Part shown: in pieces, positions 33,321 to 40,874 of the stretch
How positions within the stretch are numbered: position 1 is the first letter of the stretch
Layout of the letters: every line of letters starts with the position of its first letter
NCBI RefSeq assembly: GCF_943193045.1
Contig: NZ_CALPCN010000006.1
Span: forward strand, 113,744 to 177,743
Length of the DNA: 64,000 bases
From: Pumilibacter muris
Lineage (GTDB): Bacteria; Bacillota; Clostridia; Christensenellales; Pumilibacteraceae
Direction of reading: 5' to 3'
Position numbers and translations under genes: made by a program
Notes under the pieces: model-generated
The model's input: the letters and a program-made list of their open reading frames with translations, nothing else
Told to the model about the DNA's origin: nothing
Databases searched by the model: none

Positions 33321-35138
33321 ATGAAGAAGAAAATAATTCCCATAGTGGTGTGCCTTGTGCTTGCGGCGTGCTTTACGCTTTGCGGATGCAGCGGCGAGTC
33401 ATTTTCCAAAATAAAGGTTGTAGGCAAGCAAGACACAACCTACATGGTGCACGGAAATGGCGGCATGGCTGTGCAATACGGAAACTACGTTTATTTTATA
33501 AACGGTTATGCGGGCTACGACGATGCCGACGGTTCGCAAAACACATGGCCGAACGTGGTTAAAGGCGGGCTTTATCGCGCCGAATTTACGGGAGAGCGCA
33601 AGGGTAACGATTTTGTGCCGTCGGCGGCTGAAGGCGCGGGCAGCATGGAGTTTGTTTCGAGCAAGAGCTACGACTACGAGAACAACGAGAGTTTGGTTGC
33701 CAACGTTCAAAGAATAGCGCCCAAACGCATAGGCACTTCGGGATACGCGAACGGCGGAATATTTATTTACGACGAATGGGTATACTTTGCGTCGCCCAAC
33801 AACGAAAAGAACAAGTCGGGCACTGTGCAAACCACCAAAACAGATTTCTTCCGCGCCAAGCTTGACGGAACCGACGTTCAGAAAATATACACCACCGAAA
33901 ACACGGGCAACGAGTCGAACCCTTACGCGTTCTATAAATATAACGGCGCCGCCTATCTTGTGGCGCAAGACGGAACCGACCTCGTTTCGGTGCGCGTTGC
34001 GAAAAAGCCCGAAAATAAGGTTACAATCGCTACGGGCGTTACAAGCGTTTTGCTTCCGTATTCTCAAACTTATTACAGCGGAATGAGCGAAAACACGCTC
34101 AACCACTTTGTGTATGTGCTTCGCGCGGTGCGCGACGGCGACCGGCAGAAAACGGGCAACGTTATAGAAATTATGCGTCCCGACGGAAAGAGCGGCGGCG
34201 TGTATCACTCGCAGGAAAAAACGACCGACGCGCTCGAAGCGGTGCGCGACGGACTGTTGTTCTACCGCACGACAGACAATTCTAACAACACTCTTATTAA
34301 ATACGACAGTTTGCACGACTTTTTAATGGGCAACGAAGAGTACACCGACGAGAACGGCGACAAGCACGGCGCGGGCGAGGTGTACGGCGACGCCGCATAT
34401 AAAAAGGAACAAGAATCGCTCGGCGCTTACGACGACGGCGCTCGCGTTCAGATTAGCGGCACCATTCTTTCCACCTCGAAGATTTCGGATTACACTTCGA
34501 CTTATTGCTTCCGTCCGGGCGGAGAGCTTAGCAACAACGTTTATATGCTCGGCGCAAAGTCGGGCGAAGTCGAGCTCAGAAGTTCGCTTAACGACAAAAT
34601 AAAGGTGCTCGGCGAGGGCGCCAAAATCGTGAATGTGGTAGACGACTACATGTATTTCACGGGCACCGACGCGAACGTTATTTACCGTAGCAAGTGGGCG
34701 CTTCCCGTAGGTTCGAAAGACGATAAAGAACAGGTTTCGGGTTCCGACGTTACGGCAAGCGGTTTTAACGGCGACTACTGCGCGGGCTACATTGTGTATT
34801 TCGGCAAAGCCGACGGCTTGGCGGATTCATATACTTTCTTTAAAAACGTGGAGCGCTACATCGGTTCCGAGCCCGTTTTAGTAGGTAAAAAACTCAGCTC
34901 CGAAACACTTTCCGCTCCGAGCATTTCGGTTAAAAACAGAGTTATAAGCTGGAGCGCTGTCGATAACGCCGACAGCTACACCGTGTATCGCAAAACGAGC
35001 GACGCAACGCTTATAGCCGCCAAAGGCATAACCGAAACGAGCTACACCGTAGACGAAGGTCAGCCCGGCGAATATTGGGTTGTGGCGGCAACGTCGGACG
35101 GATTATACAGCGCCCGCTCGAATACGGTTACGGTATAA
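33321..35138 (+). CDS. Secreted lipoprotein, DUF5050-like beta-propeller with C-terminal Fn3-like domain
   Basis: A 605-residue lipoprotein; the lipobox LCGC gives Cys 23. The start at 33321 follows ACGGAG and gives the signal peptide. The body has repeated blade-like segments of the DUF5050 type (GNYVYFINGYAG, YDEWVYFASPN, DFFRAKLDGTDVQKIYT, DDYMYFTGTDANVIYRSKW). The last 85 residues resemble a fibronectin type III domain (SAPSISVKNRVISWSAVDNADSYTVYRK). It is probably a surface ligand-binding protein; the ligand is not known. It stands alone with its own promoter and terminator. Confidence 0.75.
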   Translation: MKKKIIPIVVCLVLAACFTLCGCSGESFSKIKVVGKQDTTYMVHGNGGMAVQYGNYVYFINGYAGYDDADGSQNTWPNVVKGGLYRAEFTGERKGNDFVPSAAEGAGSMEFVSSKSYDYENNESLVANVQRIAPKRIGTSGYANGGIFIYDEWVYFASPNNEKNKSGTVQTTKTDFFRAKLDGTDVQKIYTTENTGNESNPYAFYKYNGAAYLVAQDGTDLVSVRVAKKPENKVTIATGVTSVLLPYSQTYYSGMSENTLNHFVYVLRAVRDGDRQKTGNVIEIMRPDGKSGGVYHSQEKTTDALEAVRDGLLFYRTTDNSNNTLIKYDSLHDFLMGNEEYTDENGDKHGAGEVYGDAAYKKEQESLGAYDDGARVQISGTILSTSKISDYTSTYCFRPGGELSNNVYMLGAKSGEVELRSSLNDKIKVLGEGAKIVNVVDDYMYFTGTDANVIYRSKWALPVGSKDDKEQVSGSDVTASGFNGDYCAGYIVYFGKADGLADSYTFFKNVERYIGSEPVLVGKKLSSETLSAPSISVKNRVISWSAVDNADSYTVYRKTSDATLIAAKGITETSYTVDEGQPGEYWVVAATSDGLYSARSNTVTV

Positions 35139-35160
35139 TAAATACGAACAAATAATTGAA

Positions 35161-35190
35161 AAGACTCGCAACAGTGCGGGTCTTTTTTTT
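35161..35190 (+). terminator. Rho-independent terminator
   Basis: AAGACTCGC pairs with GCGGGTCTT, followed by TTTTTT. It ends the lipoprotein transcript. The 160 bases after it (35191-35349) hold imperfect inverted repeats and a 36-codon reading frame without a good ribosome-binding site; nothing firm is seen there. Confidence 0.85.
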
Positions 35191-35349
35191 GTGCATTCAA
35201 AATGCTAAACGGGGATTAAACATGATAGAGCGAGTAAGGCAAATGCTAAGCGCAAGTAGCCGCGTAAGGCTTTATAAACGAGCTAAGCAACAAATTGCGA
35301 GCATTGCTCTGAATCGGTGCATTTCGCGTTAAAAAAGGAAGAAAAACGG

Positions 35350-35378
35350 TTGCGCTCGCATAATCCGTATGGTATACT
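35350..35378 (+). promoter_or_regulatory. Promoter of the alpha-galactosidase gene
   Basis: TTGCGC (35350-35355), 17-base spacer, TATACT (35373-35378) preceded by TGG as extended -10. AAAAGGGG then precedes the ATG. Confidence 0.75.
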
Positions 35379-35410
35379 TTTAATTATATAAAAGGGGATA
35401 AGAGTGTTTT

Positions 35411-37582
35411 ATGATACGTTATTACGAGCGGCAAAAAACGTTTTGGCTTCGCGGCAAAAGTTACGATTACGTTATGTATGTGAACGGCGCGGGTTTTTTG
35501 CAAAATCTTCATTACGGCGGGCGAATAGACGAAAACGATTTAGGGGAACTTATTAGGCGAGGCGATTTGCTGTGTCCGCCGCAAAACGTTAACGGCGAGC
35601 TTGCGTTAGACGCAATGCCCGGCGAATACGGTTTTTTCGGTAGGGGCGATTTCCGCGAACCTACCGCTGTTATAGAGCGGCACGACGGCGCGAGCATGAG
35701 TAGGTTCCGCTATGTATCGCACGAAATTAGAAATGGCGCGCCCCGATTAAAAGGGCTTCCGCATGCGAGAAGCGCCGACGCCACTCTTGCGGTTACTCTG
35801 CGCGACGATTTTTCGCCGAGCGAAATAACGCTGTATTACGTTGTGTTCGACGGAAGCGACGCGCTTGTGCGGTATGCCGAGCTTAAAAACGCGGGGAGCG
35901 AGCCTGTGCGTCTTAAACGCGCGTTTTCGTTCTGCAACGAACTTCCGAGCGGCGATTATAAAATGCTTAGGCTGTTCGGCGCGTGGGCTACGGAGTGCAG
36001 AGTGGAAACTACTCAAATAGGGCGGGGAGTCACGCGCTTGCAAAGCTTGCGCGGCGTTTCGTCTTACGGGCTGAATCCGTTTGCCGCGATTATGCGCGAC
36101 GGTTGCACCGAAACGCAAGGCGAATGTTATGGCGCGCAACTTGTGTATAGCGGGAACTGGGCTATTACAGCCGAAAAGAGCTTTTCGGGAAGCGTGAGAG
36201 TGCAGGGCGGAGTGAACGATTTCGGTTTTTCGTGGGAACTCGGCGCGGGCGAAACTTTTGTTGCGCCGCAAGCCGTTTTGTGCTATTCGGGCGAGGGGTT
36301 GGGGCAATTATCGCGCGAATATGCGGATTTTATCCGCGAGCGCATAATGCGTCCCGAATTTGCGTGTTCGCACCGTCCGCTCGTTGCGAATAACTGGGAA
36401 GCCACCTTTTTCGATTTTAACGCCGAAAAGCTGTTGCCCATTATAGACGGCGCCGCCGAACTCGGGGCGGACACGTTCGTGCTCGACGACGGTTGGTTCG
36501 GCGAGCGCAACTTCGACAACGCGGGGCTTGGCGATTGGGTTGTGAACACCGAAAAACTTGAAGGCGGGCTAAAAACGCTTATCGAGCGTTGCAAAAAAAG
36601 AGGGCTCAAATTCGGCTTATGGTTCGAACCCGAAATGGTGAACGAAGATAGCGAGCTTTTCCGCGCTCATCCCGAATGGGTTATAGCGAAAGCGGGCGTC
36701 GAACCTGTGCGCGGACGCAATCAACTTGTGCTCGATTTAACCCGCCCTGAGGTTGTGGACTACATATTTAATTCGGTGAGTAAAATCCTTTCCGAAAACG
36801 ATATAGCTTACGTCAAGTGGGATTTTAACCGCGATTTAACCGAATTTTATTCGGCGAGCATTCCCGCCAACCGTCAGGGCGAGTTTGCGCACCGCTTTAT
36901 TTTGGGTTCGTACAATCTTATGGAGCGGCTTACGTCCGCTTTCCCCGAAGTATTTTTTGAGGGTTGCGCGGGCGGCGGCAGACGCTTCGATGCGGGAGTT
37001 CTATATTATTTTCCTCAAATTTGGACAAGCGACAACACCGACGGCTTCGAGCGAACTCGTATTCAGTGGGGAACTTCGTTGTGCTATCCCGTGAGCGCAA
37101 TGAGTTGCCACGTCGCGGCTTGCCCCAACCACCAAACGGGGCGAACTACCCCTCTTAACACCCGTTGCGTCGTCGCGTCGCTCGGAGCAACGGGCTGCGA
37201 ACTCGATTGCTCCAAACTTACCGACGGCGAGAAAGCAGAAATAAAAAGCCACATTAAAAATTATAAACAAATCGAAGAGCTCGTTTTGCGCGGCGACCTT
37301 TACCGTTTGAGCAATCCGTTCGAAACAAATATGTTTTGCGAAATGCTTGTGTCGAAAGATAAGACGAAAGCTTACGTTGCGGGCGAAGTGTTTTTGGGCG
37401 GACCTTTCGGCGGCTATGCGAACGTTTTGCGGCTGCGCGGGCTCAGCGAGCGTAAGACGTATAAAATAGAGGAGCTCGGCATTATTGCGAGCGGAAGAAC
37501 TCTTGCCGTGCTCGGCGTTCCTGTGCCGCAATTAGGCGATTTCGGCGCGTGGGCTTGGCACATAACAGAGAGCGAAGAATAA
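35411..37582 (+). CDS. Alpha-galactosidase, glycoside hydrolase family 36
   Basis: A 723-residue enzyme of full GH36 length. An N-terminal beta-supersandwich is followed by the barrel with VANNWEATFFDFNAEKLL, DDGWFGERN, LKFGLWFEPEMVNEDS, the nucleophile in YVKWDFNRD (Asp about 471) and the acid/base in SDNTDGFER (Asp about 541). Both catalytic residues are present. It hydrolyses alpha-1,6-linked galactose from raffinose-type oligosaccharides or galactomannan fragments. No signal peptide is present, so it works in the cytoplasm on imported sugars. Confidence 0.95.
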   Translation: MIRYYERQKTFWLRGKSYDYVMYVNGAGFLQNLHYGGRIDENDLGELIRRGDLLCPPQNVNGELALDAMPGEYGFFGRGDFREPTAVIERHDGASMSRFRYVSHEIRNGAPRLKGLPHARSADATLAVTLRDDFSPSEITLYYVVFDGSDALVRYAELKNAGSEPVRLKRAFSFCNELPSGDYKMLRLFGAWATECRVETTQIGRGVTRLQSLRGVSSYGLNPFAAIMRDGCTETQGECYGAQLVYSGNWAITAEKSFSGSVRVQGGVNDFGFSWELGAGETFVAPQAVLCYSGEGLGQLSREYADFIRERIMRPEFACSHRPLVANNWEATFFDFNAEKLLPIIDGAAELGADTFVLDDGWFGERNFDNAGLGDWVVNTEKLEGGLKTLIERCKKRGLKFGLWFEPEMVNEDSELFRAHPEWVIAKAGVEPVRGRNQLVLDLTRPEVVDYIFNSVSKILSENDIAYVKWDFNRDLTEFYSASIPANRQGEFAHRFILGSYNLMERLTSAFPEVFFEGCAGGGRRFDAGVLYYFPQIWTSDNTDGFERTRIQWGTSLCYPVSAMSCHVAACPNHQTGRTTPLNTRCVVASLGATGCELDCSKLTDGEKAEIKSHIKNYKQIEELVLRGDLYRLSNPFETNMFCEMLVSKDKTKAYVAGEVFLGGPFGGYANVLRLRGLSERKTYKIEELGIIASGRTLAVLGVPVPQLGDFGAWAWHITESEE

Positions 37583-37741
37583 AAGAAAGTTTAAAAAGTA
37601 TAAACTTAAAAAATTTTGTTTAAATACCTTACAAATTGCGCGCTTATCGCTTTCAACTGCAAATACGGTAAAAAGGATTGCGCTTGGAAGAAAATATTGC
37701 AGATGATAATAGGAGCGCTACGAATTTATAAAAAGTATAAA

Positions 37742-37778
37742 AAACAAACCCGAACAAGAGTGTTCGGGTTTGTTTTTT
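37742..37778. terminator. Bidirectional terminator
   Basis: AACAAACCCGAAC pairs with GTTCGGGTTTGTT, with A-rich sequence on one side and T7 on the other. On the minus strand it directly follows the tRNA-Glu gene; on the plus strand it can end the alpha-galactosidase transcript. Confidence 0.9.
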
Positions 37779-37854
37779 TGGTGACCCCACCGGGATTCGA
37801 ACCCGGGTTACCGCCGTGAAAGGGCGATGTCTTAGGCCTCTTGACCATGGGGCC
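37779..37854 (-). tRNA. tRNA-Glu (anticodon TTC)
   Basis: The minus strand reads GGCCCCATGGTCAAGAGGCC at the 5' end and ends GGTTCGAATCC...GGGGTCACCA with an encoded CCA. The anticodon loop reads CTTTCAC with TTC in the centre. The acceptor stem closes with one G-T pair. It is 76 bases long. Confidence 0.95.
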
Positions 37855-37872
37855 GCAATAAGCAACTTTTAT

Positions 37873-37901
37873 ATTATAACAAAGTTCGATTTAAATTGCA
37901 A
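37873..37901 (-). promoter_or_regulatory. Promoter of tRNA-Glu
   Basis: On the minus strand TTGCAA (37896-37901), a 17-base spacer and TATAAT (37873-37878). The tRNA-Met promoter at 44000-44028 has the same boxes and spacing. Confidence 0.85.
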
Positions 37902-37960
37902 CCGTTTTAATATAAAAAGTTTGCGCGGAGTTAATATATTTTACGCGGCGGAAAATGCGC

Positions 37961-37996
37961 AAAAGCCGTTCCTTGCAATAAAGGAACGGCTTTTTT
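37961..37996. terminator. Bidirectional terminator after the gerQ-like gene
   Basis: AAAAGCCGTTCCTT pairs with AAGGAACGGCTTTT around a six-base loop, with T-rich sequence on both strands. It ends the minus-strand spore gene transcript. Confidence 0.88.
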
Positions 37997-38022
37997 CGCT
38001 AACGGAACACAAGGGGGAAGCG

Positions 38023-38331
38023 CTAATTGCAACAGGGGAACGACACTATTTTAATTGTCCATGCGTCGCAGGCAAGTCGGCAATCGTTTTTCGGATTGCG
38101 AAGAACAACGTATCTTCCCGTTACGCTTTCCACATAGCCCGAAATGGGGCGAAGTTCGCACGAAGAGAGCAAGAATTCGATTGTTACGAATTTTCCTATG
38201 TTTGATTCGAGCAGTTGTTGAAATGAGCCGCGAAACGGTTCGGAGTTTAGGTCGGTGCGCATGTTCGGGTAGTTTACGCAGCCGTTTTTTTCCGACGGGT
38301 TGCGGCATTCGCAGTTGCAAACGTCTTCCAT
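38023..38331 (-). CDS. gerQ: GerQ-like spore coat protein
   Basis: A 102-residue protein. The C-terminal 65 residues (SFQQLLESNIGKFVTIEFLL, then SGYVESVTGRYVVLRNPKNDCR and TIKIVSF) match the pattern of the GerQ coat protein core, which begins with a conserved L-x-x-N-x-GK-x-VT. The N-terminus is Cys/Asn-rich. GerQ is known to anchor the cortex hydrolase CwlJ in the spore coat, and here the gene directly follows a cwlJ-like gene on the same strand, as in Bacillus cereus group bicistronic operons. AAAGGAG precedes the ATG. The assignment rests on pattern and neighbourhood. Confidence 0.7.
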   Translation of the reverse strand: MEDVCNCECRNPSEKNGCVNYPNMRTDLNSEPFRGSFQQLLESNIGKFVTIEFLLSSCELRPISGYVESVTGRYVVLRNPKNDCRLACDAWTIKIVSFPCCN

Positions 38332-38381
38332 AATAATATGTCTCCTTTTATGTAATTACTTTTATTTTTCGGGCAAAGGCG

Positions 38382-38798
38382 TTAAGTTTTGTAGTATGAC
38401 GATGTGGGAGCGTAAAAGCAATGGTCGCCGAGCCGCGCCATAAAAACGCCTACGCCCGACGGGAAATTATACGAACATTCGGGGCCGTAAGGATTAAAGA
38501 ACCACAAGCCGTTTCCCACCATGCCGAGCCGTCCGCCGTTAAACGCCCACTCCGCTATTGCGTAATGCACCCACTCCGGATTCATAGACCAAATATTTTG
38601 AGTGGGGTGGTTGCCCGTTACGCACTCGAACTGTCGGGGCGCGTAAGCCACGTCGCGCACGGTGTTGTAGCGCCCGTATTCGCCTTCCGTTATGTTCACG
38701 CGGTTCATAACTACGGTTGCCACAGCGCTCATTCCTATGTCGCCTTCGCCTCCCGCTTCGCACATTATGAGCCTTGCGAGCAGTTCTAATTCGGTCAA
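38382..38798 (-). CDS. cwlJ: Spore cortex-lytic cell wall hydrolase, CwlJ/SleB family
   Basis: A 138-residue protein consisting of the hydrolase_2 catalytic domain: LLARLIMCEAGGEGDIGMSAVATVVMNRV, with the catalytic Glu in the CEAGGE segment, then YAPRQFECV and VGNGLWFFNP. No signal peptide or binding domain is present, which is typical of CwlJ rather than SleB. It would break down cortex peptidoglycan at germination. The start is a TTG preceded by AGAGGTG. It lies 50 bases upstream of the gerQ-like gene, forming a two-gene unit. Confidence 0.88.
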   Translation of the reverse strand: MTELELLARLIMCEAGGEGDIGMSAVATVVMNRVNITEGEYGRYNTVRDVAYAPRQFECVTGNHPTQNIWSMNPEWVHYAIAEWAFNGGRLGMVGNGLWFFNPYGPECSYNFPSGVGVFMARLGDHCFYAPTSSYYKT

Positions 38799-38934
38799 AT
38801 TTCACCTCTTTGCCGTTTAAAGTTTAATATGATATATGCGCGTATATGCGCAAATGTGCAACATATAAAAAACGCTGTTCAATTAAAAAAAAACATGATA
38901 TAATAGAAGAAAGAGCACGAAGGAGAAAAGAGGA

Positions 38935-40863
38935 ATGCTAAAAGAAACGCTCGAAAAGAACGAGCAGGCAAAGGCAAACAGCCGAGAGATAGAACTGTTG
39001 AAAAAAGATTTTCCGCAATGCTTCGATAAACACGGGAAGTTCGATATAAAGATTTTAGAGCGAATAATAGAAAGCGCGGAAGTTGACGTGAAAAAAGAGG
39101 GGTATACGCTCGACTTTTTAGGTAAGTCTTACGGCAGATATTTGGCGAGCCTCGATTCGGAAACGGTAATAGTGCCTGACGAGCAAAACAAAGAAATAAA
39201 CTCCGAGAACGTATATATAGTAGGAGACAATCTTGACGCGTTACAACACCTAAAATATTCGTATACTGGGCAAATAAAGTGCATATACATAGACCCGCCG
39301 TATAACACGGGGTCGGACGGATTTGTGTATAACGACAAATTCGAGTTTACAGCGGAAGAGCTTGCAAGAAAAATAAATATAGAAGAGGAAGAAGCTGAGC
39401 GTATTTTAAGAATGCAAGGCGAGAGCACCCATTCGGCATGGCTAACGTTTATGTATCCGCGCTTGGAGCTTGCGAAAGACTTGCTTTCGGACGACGGCGT
39501 TATTTTTATTAGCATAGACGACAACGAGCAAGCTAATTGCAAACTCCTTTGCGATTCTATTTTCGGCGAAGCTAATTTTGTGGGAAAAGTAACTTGGAGC
39601 AAAAAACGCAAGGGTAGTTTTTTAGCAAAAGGGATAATTAGTTTAACAGAGTATTTATTAGTATATGCTAAAAAAATAAATGAAAATATCGGACTTTATG
39701 GCGGCGAAATGGATGAAGAGGAATCTCAACCTATAATAAAGAGAACAAATAAAACGTCTATTTTGCAAATTCCTGAAAGAACAATTTACACAAAATTGAA
39801 AGATGGGATTTATGAGCGTGGTGTATATGGAGATGCTGTAAATCCTGTTGAATTGATTGATAAAGTTGTTGTTGAACAAGGAATAATACAGAATTCTTTT
39901 CGCATAAAAGCTCCATTCGTGTGGTCACAAGAAAAATTTAACGAACAATTAGAAGCTGGTGCAAAATTCGTCATAAATACAATAAATTTTCAAATTAGGG
40001 TTTTTAAAGTTTGTGAAGAATTTCAATTTAAAGGATTTCCTAGTTATATAAATGGTGTTAGTATTAAAGGAACAAATGAAGATGCGTATGAAGAACTTGA
40101 AAGTTTGTTCAATGTAAGTAAAATTTTTGAATATTCAAAACCTAAAAACTATGTGAAAATGTTAATTGACGCAGCAACCCATTTTGATGATAAAGCAATA
40201 ATTCTTGATTTTTTCTCGGGTTCGGCTACCACTGCGCATGCGGTAATGCAAAGGAACGTAAGCGAACAATTAAAGTGCAAATACATAATGGTGCAACTCG
40301 ACGAGCCCGTAAAAGAAAAAAGCGAGGCGGAAAAAGCCGGCTACAAAACAATCGATGAAATAGGGCGGGAGAGGATAAGGCGAGCGGGGAAAAAGCTGTC
40401 GGAAGAAGAGCCGGAAAAAGCGAAAGACGCGGATTTAGGCTTTAAAACGTATTATTTAAAAGCGACAGACAAAAATACGTTGGATAAGCTAATAGAGTTT
40501 AACCCCGCGCTCCCAATAAACGGCGAGGATATAAAAAGCAAATACGGAAAAGAAACAATTATGGAAACGTGGAAGATACGCGACGGGTACGGCTTTAACG
40601 CAAGCTACAAAGAAGTGGATTTATGCGGGTACACGGCATATCTTCTTTCCGATAGCAAAGTAGGAACAACTTTGTATTTACTCGACGATATGCCCGAAAA
40701 GGCAATAATAGAACTCGTGAAAAAGCTGGAAACTTACGAGCTTAATCCCGACAGAATTATAGAATACGGCTACGCGTTCACTCACTGCTCTAACACCGCG
40801 CTTTCCTCTAATTTAATCACTTTAAAAAACAGACCTTCTCTTTTCCCTATTATTCGTTATTGA
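38935..40863 (+). CDS. mod: Type III restriction-modification system, methyltransferase subunit (Mod)
   Basis: A 642-residue DNA methyltransferase. The catalytic motif DPPYNTG is at residues 120-126 and the AdoMet-binding motif DFFSGSATTAHA at about 425, so the motif order is that of beta-class N6-adenine enzymes, as in type III Mod. Between them (about bases 39600-40215) the DNA turns clearly AT-rich with codons unlike both ends; this is the target recognition region. AAGGAGAAAAGAGG precedes the ATG. The restriction subunit follows after 11 bases. Confidence 0.93.
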   Translation: MLKETLEKNEQAKANSREIELLKKDFPQCFDKHGKFDIKILERIIESAEVDVKKEGYTLDFLGKSYGRYLASLDSETVIVPDEQNKEINSENVYIVGDNLDALQHLKYSYTGQIKCIYIDPPYNTGSDGFVYNDKFEFTAEELARKINIEEEEAERILRMQGESTHSAWLTFMYPRLELAKDLLSDDGVIFISIDDNEQANCKLLCDSIFGEANFVGKVTWSKKRKGSFLAKGIISLTEYLLVYAKKINENIGLYGGEMDEEESQPIIKRTNKTSILQIPERTIYTKLKDGIYERGVYGDAVNPVELIDKVVVEQGIIQNSFRIKAPFVWSQEKFNEQLEAGAKFVINTINFQIRVFKVCEEFQFKGFPSYINGVSIKGTNEDAYEELESLFNVSKIFEYSKPKNYVKMLIDAATHFDDKAIILDFFSGSATTAHAVMQRNVSEQLKCKYIMVQLDEPVKEKSEAEKAGYKTIDEIGRERIRRAGKKLSEEEPEKAKDADLGFKTYYLKATDKNTLDKLIEFNPALPINGEDIKSKYGKETIMETWKIRDGYGFNASYKEVDLCGYTAYLLSDSKVGTTLYLLDDMPEKAIIELVKKLETYELNPDRIIEYGYAFTHCSNTALSSNLITLKNRPSLFPIIRY

Positions 40864-40874
40864 GGTGAAAAAGT

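Noticed and set aside
35222..35332. A 36-codon plus-strand frame between the terminator and the alpha-galactosidase promoter
   Set aside because: It has a poor ribosome-binding site, no promoter and lies in imperfect inverted repeats, so coding is not supported.
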